From: Gammaproteobacteria bacterium
Lineage (GTDB): Bacteria > Pseudomonadota > Gammaproteobacteria > UBA5335 > SLRW01
Assembly: GCA_007130745.1 (NCBI GenBank)
Contig: SLRW01000112.1
Coordinates: forward strand, 1 to 8,818
Direction of reading: 5' to 3'
DNA length: 8,818 nucleotides
Under the pieces are notes generated by a model. It saw nothing but the letters and a program-made list of their open reading frames with translations. It searched no databases and was not told the origin of the DNA. The position numbers and the translations under genes were made by a program. Shown one piece after another: positions 1 through 6,845 of the stretch. How positions within the stretch are numbered: position 1 is the stretch's first letter; the number at the start of each line of letters is the position of its first letter.

Positions 1-92
1 ATATCTGGTAGATTTTACTCCCGTTCCAGCACCATCCCTGCGGCCATCTGCACCGTCTGGGCAGGCATTCAACGACCGCCGAGACGGGCCCA

Positions 93-108
93 GGCGCCGC
101 GCGGCGCC
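93..108 (+). promoter_or_regulatory. GC-rich palindrome in the pyrG leader
   Basis: GGCGCCGCGCGGCGCC is a perfect 16-bp palindrome that can fold as a 6-bp all-GC stem with a GCGC loop. It ends 14 bases before the pyrG ATG and abuts the purine-rich AGGA/GAGG region (109-119) that should bind the ribosome. No T-run follows, so it is not a standard intrinsic terminator. A role in pyrG translation or leader folding is inference. The rest of bases 1-122 shows no convincing gene. Confidence 0.35.
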
Positions 109-122
109 AGGAACGAGGACTG

Positions 123-1775
123 ATGACTCAATTTATATTTGTTACCGGTGGCGTGGTTTCTTCCCTGGGCAAGGGGATTGCGGCGGCGTCACTGGGCGCG
201 ATTCTTGAAGCACGCGGTCTGCGCGTGTCCATGGTCAAGCTGGATCCCTACATCAACGTGGATCCGGGCACCATGAGTCCCTTCCAGCATGGTGAGGTCT
301 TTGTCACCGAGGACGGCACCGAGACAGACCTTGATCTGGGGCATTACGAGCGCTTTGTGCGTACTACCACCGGTCGCCACAGCAACTACACCACCGGCCG
401 TATCTACGAAAGCGTGATCTCGAAGGAGCGCCGGGGCGATTATCTGGGCGCCACGGTGCAGGTCATTCCCCATATTACCGACGAGATCAAGACCTCTATC
501 CGTGCCGGAGCGGGTGATGCCGATATCTGTCTGGTGGAGATTGGCGGTACGGTGGGCGATATCGAATCGCTGCCGTTTCTGGAGGCTATTCGCCAGCTTG
601 GCGCCGAGCTTGGGCGGAACCAGGCGTTGTTTATGCACCTGACGCTGGTGCCTTATATCGCGACTTCGGGCGAGATAAAGACCAAGCCAACCCAGCATTC
701 GGTCAAGGAATTACGCTCCATTGGTATCCAGCCGGATATTCTGCTGTGTCGTTCCACCGGGCCATTACCGGATGATGAACGACGCAAGATTGCCTTGTTC
801 ACCAATGTGGTCGAGCGTGCGGTGATCTCGGCGGTGGACGTGGACAATATCTACCGCATTCCACTGGTGCTGCGTGATCAGGGTCTGGATGACATTGTCG
901 TGGAGCATCTGGGTCTGGATCTCCCGCCCGCCGATCTGTCGCAGTGGGAACGGGTGATCGATGCCTGTGGGCGTCAGGATGGCACGGTCACGGTAGGCAT
1001 GATCGGCAAGTATGTGGATCTGACCGACGCCTATATGTCGCTCAACGAGGCGCTCAAGCACGCTGGTATACAGACCGGCACCCGGGTGGAGATCCGTTAT
1101 ATCGACTCCGAGCAGGTGGAAAGCGAGGGCGTGCAGACGCTGCAAGAGCTGGATGCGATCCTGGTGCCGGGTGGTTTCGGTTTGCGTGGTGTGGAAGGAA
1201 AAATTGCCGCCGTGCGCTATGCGCGCGAGCAGAAAATTCCTTATCTGGGTATCTGTCTGGGTATGCAGGTGGCGGTGATTGAATACGCCCGTAATGTGGC
1301 CGGTCTGAGCGGCGCCCATAGCACCGAATTCGAGCCCGGCGCCGCACATCCGGTGGTGGGCCTGATCAATGAATGGATGACGCCCGAGGGTCAGAAAGAG
1401 CTGCGCTCCATGGACAGTGATCTGGGTGGCACCATGCGCCTGGGGTCACAACCCGCCCAGTTACAGGAAGGCACGCTGGCGCACCATATTTATGGCAGCA
1501 CCGGCATCGCTGAGCGCCATCGCCATCGCTATGAGGTCAATAATCATTACCTGGAACAGATCGAGGACGCGGGGCTGGTGATTTCAGGCCGTTCCTTCGA
1601 TGGCCGGCTGGTGGAGATCGCTGAATTGCCCGATCATCCGTGGTTTCTGGGCTGTCAGTTTCACCCGGAATTCACCTCCACGCCGCGTGACGGTCATCCG
1701 CTTTTCACCAGTTTTATCACGGCGGCTCGTGAAGTGCAGTCGACGCGCGCCCGGGGCGATGGTGAACAGGCATGA
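123..1775 (+). CDS. pyrG: CTP synthase (glutamine-hydrolysing)
   Basis: Cytosolic CTP synthase makes CTP from UTP, ATP and glutamine, the last step of de novo pyrimidine nucleotide synthesis. The 550-residue product is close to the E. coli length (545). The N-terminal synthase domain (about 1-270) opens with the P-loop GGVVSSLGKG (residues 9-18), followed by KLDPYINVDPGTMSPFQHGE (39-58) and VEIGGTVGDIES (138-149). The C-terminal class I glutamine amidotransferase domain (about 290-535) has the nucleophile Cys378 in GICLGMQ and His514/Glu516 in FHPEF, so the triad is complete. The ATG at 123 gives the family N-terminus MTQFIFVTGGVVSSLGKG and is preceded by AGGA/GAGG at 109-119. The stop overlaps the kdsA start as ATGA, implying translational coupling. 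Identification is secure. Confidence 0.98.
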   Translation: MTQFIFVTGGVVSSLGKGIAAASLGAILEARGLRVSMVKLDPYINVDPGTMSPFQHGEVFVTEDGTETDLDLGHYERFVRTTTGRHSNYTTGRIYESVISKERRGDYLGATVQVIPHITDEIKTSIRAGAGDADICLVEIGGTVGDIESLPFLEAIRQLGAELGRNQALFMHLTLVPYIATSGEIKTKPTQHSVKELRSIGIQPDILLCRSTGPLPDDERRKIALFTNVVERAVISAVDVDNIYRIPLVLRDQGLDDIVVEHLGLDLPPADLSQWERVIDACGRQDGTVTVGMIGKYVDLTDAYMSLNEALKHAGIQTGTRVEIRYIDSEQVESEGVQTLQELDAILVPGGFGLRGVEGKIAAVRYAREQKIPYLGICLGMQVAVIEYARNVAGLSGAHSTEFEPGAAHPVVGLINEWMTPEGQKELRSMDSDLGGTMRLGSQPAQLQEGTLAHHIYGSTGIAERHRHRYEVNNHYLEQIEDAGLVISGRSFDGRLVEIAELPDHPWFLGCQFHPEFTSTPRDGHPLFTSFITAAREVQSTRARGDGEQA

Positions 1776-2617
1776 AATTGTGTGATTTCGAGGTCGGATT
1801 GACGCAGCCGCTGTTTCTGATTGCCGGCCCCTGCGTGGTGGAAAGCGAGCAATTGGCGGTAGACACTGCCGGGAAGCTGCGCGAGATCTGCGCGCGGCTG
1901 GAAGTGCCGCTGATATTTAAATCTTCCTTTGACAAGGCCAATCGTTCCTCGCACGCCAGCTTTCGTGGCCCGGGTATGGAAGAGGGGCTGCGGGTGCTGG
2001 CCGAGGTGCGCCGTCAGGTGGGGGTGCCTGTACTGACTGATGTGCACGAAGATACGCCGCTGGACGAGGTGGCCTCGGTGGTGGATGTGCTGCAGACGCC
2101 GGCTTTTCTCTGCCGCCAGACCAACTACATCCAGCGCGTGGCCAGTCAAGGCCTGCCGGTAAATATCAAGAAGGGCCAATTTCTCTCGCCCTGGGACATG
2201 GTCAATGTCAGCGCCAAGGCTAAGGCGGTGGGCAACGAACAGATCATGGTCTGCGAGCGTGGTGTGTCATTTGGCTATAACAACCTGGTTTCCGATATGC
2301 GCGGTCTGGCGGTGATGCGTAATACCGGTTGTCCGGTGGTGTTTGATGCCACCCATTCGGTACAGCTGCCGGGCGGGCAGGGCAGCAGCTCCGGTGGCCA
2401 GCGCGAGTTTGTGCCGGTGCTGGCACGCGCGGCGGTGGCCAGTGGCGTGGCCGGGTTGTTTATGGAGACGCATCCCGACCCGGAAAAAGCCCTGAGTGAC
2501 GGACCTAACGCCTGGCCGTTGAGGCGCATGGCCAGTCTGCTGGAAACTCTGGTGGCACTGGACAAAACCGTCAAATCGCACGCTTTCGAGGAAGCTGATC
2601 TGCTGGCAGGGGGCTGA
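1772..2617 (+). CDS. kdsA: 3-deoxy-D-manno-octulosonate 8-phosphate synthase, metal-dependent type
   Basis: This cytosolic enzyme condenses arabinose 5-phosphate with phosphoenolpyruvate to Kdo-8-phosphate, the precursor of the LPS inner-core sugar Kdo. The 281-residue TIM-barrel protein shows AGPCVVESE (18-26), FKSSFDKANRSS (49-60), the PEP/A5P region RGPGMEEG (65-72), NIKKGQFLSP (131-140), FDATHSVQLPGGQG (191-204) and METHPDPE (231-238). Cys21, His195, Glu232 and Asp243 lie exactly 10 residues beyond the four metal ligands of Aquifex KdsA (Cys11, His185, Glu222, Asp233), so this is the class II form. E. coli has Asn in place of the Cys. It starts inside the pyrG stop (ATGA), and the next gene, eno, makes its substrate PEP. 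DAHP synthase is excluded by FDKANRSS and HSVQLPGGQG. Confidence 0.97.
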   Translation: MKLCDFEVGLTQPLFLIAGPCVVESEQLAVDTAGKLREICARLEVPLIFKSSFDKANRSSHASFRGPGMEEGLRVLAEVRRQVGVPVLTDVHEDTPLDEVASVVDVLQTPAFLCRQTNYIQRVASQGLPVNIKKGQFLSPWDMVNVSAKAKAVGNEQIMVCERGVSFGYNNLVSDMRGLAVMRNTGCPVVFDATHSVQLPGGQGSSSGGQREFVPVLARAAVASGVAGLFMETHPDPEKALSDGPNAWPLRRMASLLETLVALDKTVKSHAFEEADLLAGG

Positions 2618-2648
2618 TTTGCCACGCAGCCGGCCGGTTGGCTGGTCG

Positions 2649-2654
2649 TATAAC
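2649..2654 (+). promoter_or_regulatory. possible -10 element before eno
   Basis: TATAAC in the 59-bp kdsA-eno gap matches the sigma70 -10 consensus at 5 of 6 positions. I see no good -35 hexamer at 16-18 bp and no TG extension, so an internal eno promoter is only a possibility. A CAGCC/GGCTG inverted repeat (2627-2631, 2640-2644) lies just upstream. eno is often transcribed more strongly than its neighbours, which would be a reason for a promoter here, but that is inference. Confidence 0.2.
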
Positions 2655-2676
2655 GTTTGCGCAAAATGGAGTATTC

Positions 2677-3969
2677 ATGGCTAGCATTTCCCATATTCAG
2701 GGACGTGAAATTATTGATTCCCGTGGCAACCCCACGGTTGAGGCCGAAGTGACGCTGGATAACGGCGTCACCGGTCGGGCGGCAGTGCCTTCAGGTGCTT
2801 CCACCGGTGCCCGCGAGGCCGTGGAATTGCGTGATGGCGACAAGTCGCGCTATCTCGGCAAGGGCGTGCAAAAGGCGGTCGGTCACGTCAATGGAGAGAT
2901 CCGCGAGGCGCTCACCGGCCAGGTGGTGGACGACCAGTCCGCACTGGATCAGGCGCTGATCGACCTGGATGGCACAGAGACCAAGTCCCGCCTGGGCGCG
3001 AACGCACTGCTGGCAGTGTCGCTGGCGTCGGCCCGGGCTGCTGCGCTGTCCTGGAACCAGCCGCTGTATTACTACCTCGGTGGACCCGCCGCCCAGTCCC
3101 TGCCGGTGCCGATGATGAACATCCTTAACGGTGGCGCCCATGCCGATAACAGTGTGGACATCCAGGAGTTCATGATTCTGCCCACTGGGGCCGGCAGCAT
3201 CAGCGAGGCGATTCGCTGTGGCGCCGAAGTTTTCCATACGCTCAAGGCGGTTTTACGCGAACGAGGCCTGGGCACGGCGGTGGGCGATGAAGGCGGTTTT
3301 GCGCCTGATCTGGAGTCCAACGAAGCGGCACTGGAGACCATCCTGGAGGCGGTTAATCGTGCCGGCTACAAGCCTGGCAAGGATGTATGGCTGGGGCTGG
3401 ATGTGGCCAGTTCCGAGATTTATCGTGATGGCCAGTATCACCTGGCTTCTGAAAACCGCAGCTTTGATGCCGCCGGTTTTTCTGATTATCTTGCCGGGCT
3501 GGTCTCGCGCTATCCCATCATCTCTATTGAAGACGGCATGGCCGAGGATGACTGGGAGGGCTGGGCCATACTGACCCGTGCGCTGGGTGAAAAGGTGCAG
3601 TTGGTTGGTGACGATCTGTTTGTGACCAATACCGCTATTTTTGCTGAAGGCATTGAAAAGAACATCGCCAATTCCATTCTTATCAAGCCTAACCAGATCG
3701 GCACCTTGAGTGAGACGCTGGCGGCCATCCAGATGGCCACCGAGGCCGGCTACAGCGCTGTCGTCTCGCATCGTTCGGGTGAAACCGAAGACGACACCAT
3801 TGCCGATCTGGCGGTGGCGACCACGGCCACCCAGATCAAGACCGGCTCCATGTGCCGTTCGGACCGGGTAGCTAAATATAACCAGCTGCTGCGAATTGAG
3901 GAGCAACTTGGCGAACGTGCCGAATATCCGGGGCTGGCTGCGTTTCCGGTGAAGCCCGAAGGGGCTTGA
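2677..3969 (+). CDS. eno: enolase (phosphopyruvate hydratase)
   Basis: Enolase interconverts 2-phosphoglycerate and phosphoenolpyruvate in glycolysis and gluconeogenesis; in many Gammaproteobacteria it also binds RNase E in the degradosome. The 430-residue product compares with 432 in E. coli. Visible signatures are the N-terminal SRGNPTVEAEV (15-25), the loop SGASTGAREA (39-48), His155 and Glu164, Glu205 in GDEGGFAPD, the Mg ligands Asp242, Glu285 and Asp312, the catalytic Lys337 in LIKPNQIGT, SHRSGETED (364-372) and Lys388. All key residues are present. The ATG at 2677 is chosen because GGAG (2668-2671) sits 5 bases before it and the product then begins MASISHIQGREIIDSRG, as in the family. 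The in-frame upstream start at 2638 would add 13 unrelated residues. It lies 59 bp after kdsA. Confidence 0.98.
   Translation: MASISHIQGREIIDSRGNPTVEAEVTLDNGVTGRAAVPSGASTGAREAVELRDGDKSRYLGKGVQKAVGHVNGEIREALTGQVVDDQSALDQALIDLDGTETKSRLGANALLAVSLASARAAALSWNQPLYYYLGGPAAQSLPVPMMNILNGGAHADNSVDIQEFMILPTGAGSISEAIRCGAEVFHTLKAVLRERGLGTAVGDEGGFAPDLESNEAALETILEAVNRAGYKPGKDVWLGLDVASSEIYRDGQYHLASENRSFDAAGFSDYLAGLVSRYPIISIEDGMAEDDWEGWAILTRALGEKVQLVGDDLFVTNTAIFAEGIEKNIANSILIKPNQIGTLSETLAAIQMATEAGYSAVVSHRSGETEDDTIADLAVATTATQIKTGSMCRSDRVAKYNQLLRIEEQLGERAEYPGLAAFPVKPEGA
3952..3967 (+). other. hairpin over the last codons of eno
   Basis: AAGCCC-GAAG-GGGCTT is a perfect 6-bp stem with a 4-base loop, ending two bases before the end of the eno stop codon. 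No T-tract follows, so it does not qualify as an intrinsic terminator. It could act as a 3' stabilising or processing structure between the abundant eno mRNA and ftsB, but that is inference and chance formation is possible. Confidence 0.25.
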
Positions 3970-4068
3970 GCCGGCATCTGCAGCCGCCGGATAATGCCTG
4001 CAGGGTAAGGCTCGCTGGGACGCGGACGGGGAGGCGAGACGCTTTTGAGCCATGCCGGATCGGTTGCT

Positions 4069-4368
4069 ATGAAGGTGCTGCTGGCAGTGCTGTTGTTGCT
4101 GTTGTTGCTACTGCACTACCGTCTGTGGATGGCCGAGGATGGCGCCCGCCAGATGTGGCAGTTGCGGGCGACGGTGGCGGAACAGCGCGCCGAGAATGCC
4201 GAGTTACGCCGGCGCAATGAGGCCCTGGAGGCTGAGGTTGAAGATTTGCGCCAGGGCCAGGATGCGCTGGAGGAGCGCGCCCGCAGCGATCTGGGGATGA
4301 TCCGGGAGGGCGAGATTTTTTTTCAGATTGTGCGTGATCCCGCGGAGGCTCCGGATGAACAGGACTGA
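4069..4368 (+). CDS. ftsB: cell division protein FtsB
   Basis: FtsB is a small bitopic inner-membrane protein that joins FtsL and FtsQ in the divisome and helps activate septal peptidoglycan synthesis. The 99-residue product has a short cytoplasmic start, a Leu-rich membrane segment (about 3-16), the HYRLW motif after it (16-20), a periplasmic coiled coil (about 28-65, rich in Ala/Glu/Arg/Leu heptads) and the family segment GQDALEERARSDLGMIREGE (63-82), very like E. coli GQEALEERAR. The ATG at 4069 gives the usual MKxLL N-terminus but has a weak RBS. An in-frame TTG at 4045 has a strong GGGGAGG (4028-4034) ten bases upstream and would add MSHAGSVA, so the true start is uncertain. The 3' end overlaps ispD by 14 bp. 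Confidence 0.93.
   Translation: MKVLLAVLLLLLLLLHYRLWMAEDGARQMWQLRATVAEQRAENAELRRRNEALEAEVEDLRQGQDALEERARSDLGMIREGEIFFQIVRDPAEAPDEQD
4343..4354 (+). promoter_or_regulatory. ispD ribosome binding site inside a small inverted repeat
   Basis: GGAGG (4344-4348) lies 6 bases before the ispD ATG and fixes that start. The surrounding CGGA-GGC-TCCG can pair as a 4-bp stem with a 3-base loop, partly hiding the Shine-Dalgarno sequence. Because the site is within the end of ftsB, ribosomes finishing ftsB would unfold it, which would couple the two genes. The same sequence recurs before truD. Confidence 0.55.
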
Positions 4369-5080
4369 AGCCGGGGCGCTGGTGTGGGCGGTGATGCCGG
4401 CCGCCGGGGCAGGCCGACGCTTTGGTGATGACCTGCCCAAGCAATACAGCCGGCTGGACGATCGGACGCTGATTGAACACGCTCTGGACACCCTGCTGGC
4501 CGAGCCCCGGATAGCCGGAGTGGTAGTGGCGTTGGCGGATGGTGACAAATACTGGTCAGCCTTGCCTCTGGCGGCTGATCTCCGGGTGCTAACGGTGACG
4601 GGTGGCGCCGAGCGGCATCTGTCGGTGCTGCAGGCTGTGCAGGCGGTGCCGGCGGCAGGTGATCCCTGGGTGGCGGTGCATGATGCCGCCCGTCCCTGTC
4701 TGGATGCGGCTGACCTGGCGCGATTATTGGACGGGCTGGATGAGACCGCCTGCGGCCGTATTCTGGCAAGCCCGATGGCGGACACACTCAAACAGGTAAA
4801 TGAAGCGGGGCAGGTTCAGCGTACCCTCGCCCGCGAAGGATTGTGGCGGGCCCAGACCCCCCAGGTATTCAGGCGAGAACAACTACTTATGGCCCTGCAG
4901 GCTTGCGAAGCGCAGGGGTTGACGCCCACGGATGAGGCCATGGCAGTGGAACAGGTCGGGGGGCGTGTGGCGGTGGTCGCGGCCCGCTCGCCCAATCCCA
5001 AGGTGACTACCCGCGGGGATTTGCAACTGGCGCAGAGCCTGATTGCGCGGGGAAACAACTATGATTTGGCGCAGAGGTAA
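4355..5080 (+). CDS. ispD: 2-C-methyl-D-erythritol 4-phosphate cytidylyltransferase
   Basis: This cytosolic enzyme transfers CMP from CTP to MEP, the third step of the MEP isoprenoid pathway. The 241-residue product (E. coli 236) shows the nucleotide-binding PAAGAGRRF (15-23), PKQY (28-31), the ribose/metal-site motif VHDAARPCL (108-116), Asp143 in MADTLK, the LWRAQTPQ segment (163-170), TDEA (192-195) and Lys216 in NPKVTT. The Rossmann-like cytidylyltransferase fold is therefore complete. The ATG at 4355 is preferred over an in-frame GTG at 4328 because of the ideal RBS and the family-like N-terminal length. It overlaps ftsB by 14 bp and is followed directly by ispF, which acts two steps later (after IspE). 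It is separate from ispF here, not the IspDF fusion of some bacteria. Confidence 0.97.
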   Translation: MNRTEAGALVWAVMPAAGAGRRFGDDLPKQYSRLDDRTLIEHALDTLLAEPRIAGVVVALADGDKYWSALPLAADLRVLTVTGGAERHLSVLQAVQAVPAAGDPWVAVHDAARPCLDAADLARLLDGLDETACGRILASPMADTLKQVNEAGQVQRTLAREGLWRAQTPQVFRREQLLMALQACEAQGLTPTDEAMAVEQVGGRVAVVAARSPNPKVTTRGDLQLAQSLIARGNNYDLAQR

Positions 5081-5083
5081 ATG

Positions 5084-5596
5084 ATGCGAATTGGTCAGGG
5101 TTTTGATGTGCATGCCTTTGGTGAGGGCGACAGTGTGGTGCTGGGCGGGGTGCGTATTGCCCACAGTCATGGGCTGAAGGCGCACTCGGATGGAGATGTG
5201 CTGGCGCATGCGCTTTGCGATGCCCTGATTGGCGCCGCCGGACTGGGGGATATTGGCCAGCATTTTCCCGACTCCGACCCTGCCTTTGCCGGGGTGGACA
5301 GCATGGAATTGCTCTCGCAAGTGCGCCGCATGCTGACCGAGCGTGGCCTGATGCCGGTCAATGTTGATACCACCGTGGTTGCCGCCGCGCCGCGCCTGGC
5401 GCCCTACGTGCCGGATATGCGTGAACGGCTGGCAGTGGCGCTGGGCGTGGATGTCAGCCTGGTCAACGTCAAGGCCACGACCACCGAGGGACTGGGTTTT
5501 ACTGGCCGGGGCGAGGGCATTGCCGCCTTTGCTGCGGTGTTGCTGGATAATCACACCGGCGCGGCCACCCCGGAGGCTCCGGGTGACGGCTACTGA
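5084..5596 (+). CDS. ispF: 2-C-methyl-D-erythritol 2,4-cyclodiphosphate synthase
   Basis: IspF cyclises CDP-ME-2-phosphate to MEcPP with release of CMP in the MEP pathway; the family works as a homotrimer with active sites at subunit interfaces. From ATG 5084 the protein is 170 residues and begins MRIGQGFDVHAFGEGD, with Zn ligands Asp8, His10 and His42 at the same numbers as in E. coli. HSDGDV (34-39), DIGQHFPDSDPAF and the C-terminal VKATTTEGLGFTGRGEGIA are also present. An ATG at 5081, touching the ispD TAA, is possible. I prefer 5084 because AGAGG (5073-5077) is then 6 bases away and the N-terminus matches the family. The tail after LLDNHTGA is about 10 residues longer than in E. coli and contains the truD RBS. 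It overlaps truD by 14 bp. Confidence 0.96.
   Translation: MRIGQGFDVHAFGEGDSVVLGGVRIAHSHGLKAHSDGDVLAHALCDALIGAAGLGDIGQHFPDSDPAFAGVDSMELLSQVRRMLTERGLMPVNVDTTVVAAAPRLAPYVPDMRERLAVALGVDVSLVNVKATTTEGLGFTGRGEGIAAFAAVLLDNHTGAATPEAPGDGY
5570..5582 (+). promoter_or_regulatory. truD ribosome binding site inside a small inverted repeat
   Basis: CCGGAGGCTCCGG contains GGAGG (5572-5576) 6 bases before the truD GTG and can fold as a 5-bp stem (CCGGA/TCCGG) with a GGC loop. It is almost identical to the site before ispD and likewise sits in the last codons of the upstream gene. It supports GTG 5583 as the start and suggests translational coupling with ispF. Confidence 0.55.
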
Positions 5597-6614
5597 GGAT
5601 CCGCTGGCCGCCCTGCCTTATGCTTTTGGTGCGCCCTGTGTTCGCGCCCTGGTTCGCAGCACGCCGGAAGATTTTCTCGTCACCGAACTGCCACTGGTCG
5701 AGCCCGACGGGAACGGACAGCACTTGCTGGTGCGTGTACGCAAGCGCAATTGTACGACGCCGGACGTGGCCCGGGAGTTGGCACAGCAGTGCGGTGTAGC
5801 CCGTCGCACCGTGTCATGGGCGGGGCTCAAGGATCGCCAGGCGGTGGCCGAGCAGTGGTTTTCCATTGATCTGGCGGGGCGGCCTGACCCCGGGTTGACC
5901 GGTGGCCGGGGGTTTGAAGTTCTGGAGGTACAGCGTCATGGCCGCAAGCTGCGCCGGGGCGCGCTGGCGGGGAATGCCTTTGAGCTGTTGCTGCGCGAAG
6001 TAGATGGCGAGCGCGAGGCCATTGAAGCGCGTCTGGCAGGTATCAGTAAGTCCGGGGTACCTAACTATTTTGGCCCCCAGCGTTTCGGGCGACGGGGCGA
6101 TAACGTCGAGCAGGCGCTGGCCATGTTTGCCGGCAAGCTGCGGGTACGCGGGCGCGAGCAGCGCTCGATTTTGCTGTCGGCGGCCCGCTCGCATATTTTC
6201 AATGCCATTCTCGGCGAACGGGTCAGCGCGGACGACTGGAACCACGCTTTGCCGGGCGATGTGCTGCAGTGGCAGGGCAGCCGCAGCCATTTCCTCTGGG
6301 ACGGCAGCGAAACCGAACGCATTGAGACTGAGATCGCGGCACTGGAACTGCATCCCACCGGCGCCCTGTGGGGCCGCCAGGGCAGCCAGGCCACGGATGA
6401 TATGGCTGAACGTGAAGAAGCGGTAGCAGGCAGGTACCCCGAACTGGTGCAGGGCCTGGTGGATGCCGGCATGGACTCAGACCGCCGTGCCCTGCGCCTG
6501 ACGGTGAGCCAGCTCGAATGGCATTGGGAAGAGGACACCCTGCGGCTGCAATTTGAACTCCCCCCCGGTGCCTACGCGACAACGGTTCTAAGAGAAGTTT
6601 TAATTGTTACGTGA
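5583..6614 (+). CDS. truD: tRNA pseudouridine(13) synthase TruD
   Basis: TruD isomerises U13 of tRNA-Glu to pseudouridine. The 343-residue product (E. coli 349) shows STPEDFLVTELPLVEPDGNG (26-45), the catalytic Asp84 in GLKDRQAVAEQW, RKLRRGALAGNAFELLLRE (121-139), the family signature NYFGPQRFG (161-169), LLSAARSHIFNAIL (197-210) and the late LPPGAYATTVLREV (327-339). The frame stays open far upstream, but the GTG at 5583 with an ideal GGAGG fits the family N-terminus; earlier starts lie within ispF. The C-terminus stops 4 residues after REV, about 8 short of the E. coli tail. The last codons (CTA AGA GAA GTT TTA ATT GTT ACG) are AT-rich and unlike the rest of the gene. The stop lies at the edge of the downstream inverted repeat, so the tail may have been replaced when the repeat arrived (inference). 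Confidence 0.96.
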   Translation: MTATEDPLAALPYAFGAPCVRALVRSTPEDFLVTELPLVEPDGNGQHLLVRVRKRNCTTPDVARELAQQCGVARRTVSWAGLKDRQAVAEQWFSIDLAGRPDPGLTGGRGFEVLEVQRHGRKLRRGALAGNAFELLLREVDGEREAIEARLAGISKSGVPNYFGPQRFGRRGDNVEQALAMFAGKLRVRGREQRSILLSAARSHIFNAILGERVSADDWNHALPGDVLQWQGSRSHFLWDGSETERIETEIAALELHPTGALWGRQGSQATDDMAEREEAVAGRYPELVQGLVDAGMDSDRRALRLTVSQLEWHWEEDTLRLQFELPPGAYATTVLREVLIVT

Positions 6615-6747
6615 TTACGTGGTTAGATCGCGGGACGGACCGTTGCAGCGCCGACAGGCTGAATGAGCGCAAAAAATGACAGCCGCGAAATGGACGCGAG
6701 ATTTTCGCGAAATTACAGACAAAGCTAAACATGAAGACCATGAAGGG
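6615..6747 (+). repeat. left arm of the inverted repeat
   Basis: The arm begins inside the truD stop region with TTACGTGGTTAGATCGCGGG (6615-6634), then a 32-base block (6682-6713) with CGCGAGATTTTCGCG, itself a near-palindrome. It ends in a CATGAAG-type short tandem (6730-6747, period 9). The spacing between the first two blocks is 47 bases here and 57 in the right arm, so the arms have diverged by indels as well as substitutions. Confidence 0.75.
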
Positions 6748-6845
6748 CCAGAAGGGTTTTGTATCGGGGGTAGCGGATGTCATGGGGGCGGATACCCGGA
6801 TAGCCTGGGAGGCAAGTTAATCCGGTGGCAACCGGCATTTACGTC

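Noticed and set aside
1..122. Open frame ending TGA at 121-123, possibly the tail of an upstream gene such as tilS
   Set aside because: The roughly 40-residue translation has many rare Arg codons and does not resemble the TilS C-terminus as I know it. The region is better read as leader, though a short upstream gene end cannot be excluded.
3253..4053. 266-codon minus-strand ORF opposite eno
   Set aside because: It is a shadow of eno in GC-rich DNA; no domain is recognisable and the plus strand encodes enolase throughout.
4328..4354. In-frame GTG extension of ispD
   Set aside because: It would lie wholly within ftsB and lengthen the N-terminus beyond the family, while ATG 4355 has GGAGG at the ideal distance.
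4883..5554. 223-codon minus-strand ORF across ispD and ispF
   Set aside because: It is antisense to two complete enzymes with intact motifs, and its His/Gln-rich translation is typical of a shadow frame.
5361..5582. Upstream ATG extension of truD giving a 417-residue protein
   Set aside because: The extra 74 residues are the ispF sequence read in another frame and do not match the TruD N-terminus; GTG 5583 has an ideal RBS.
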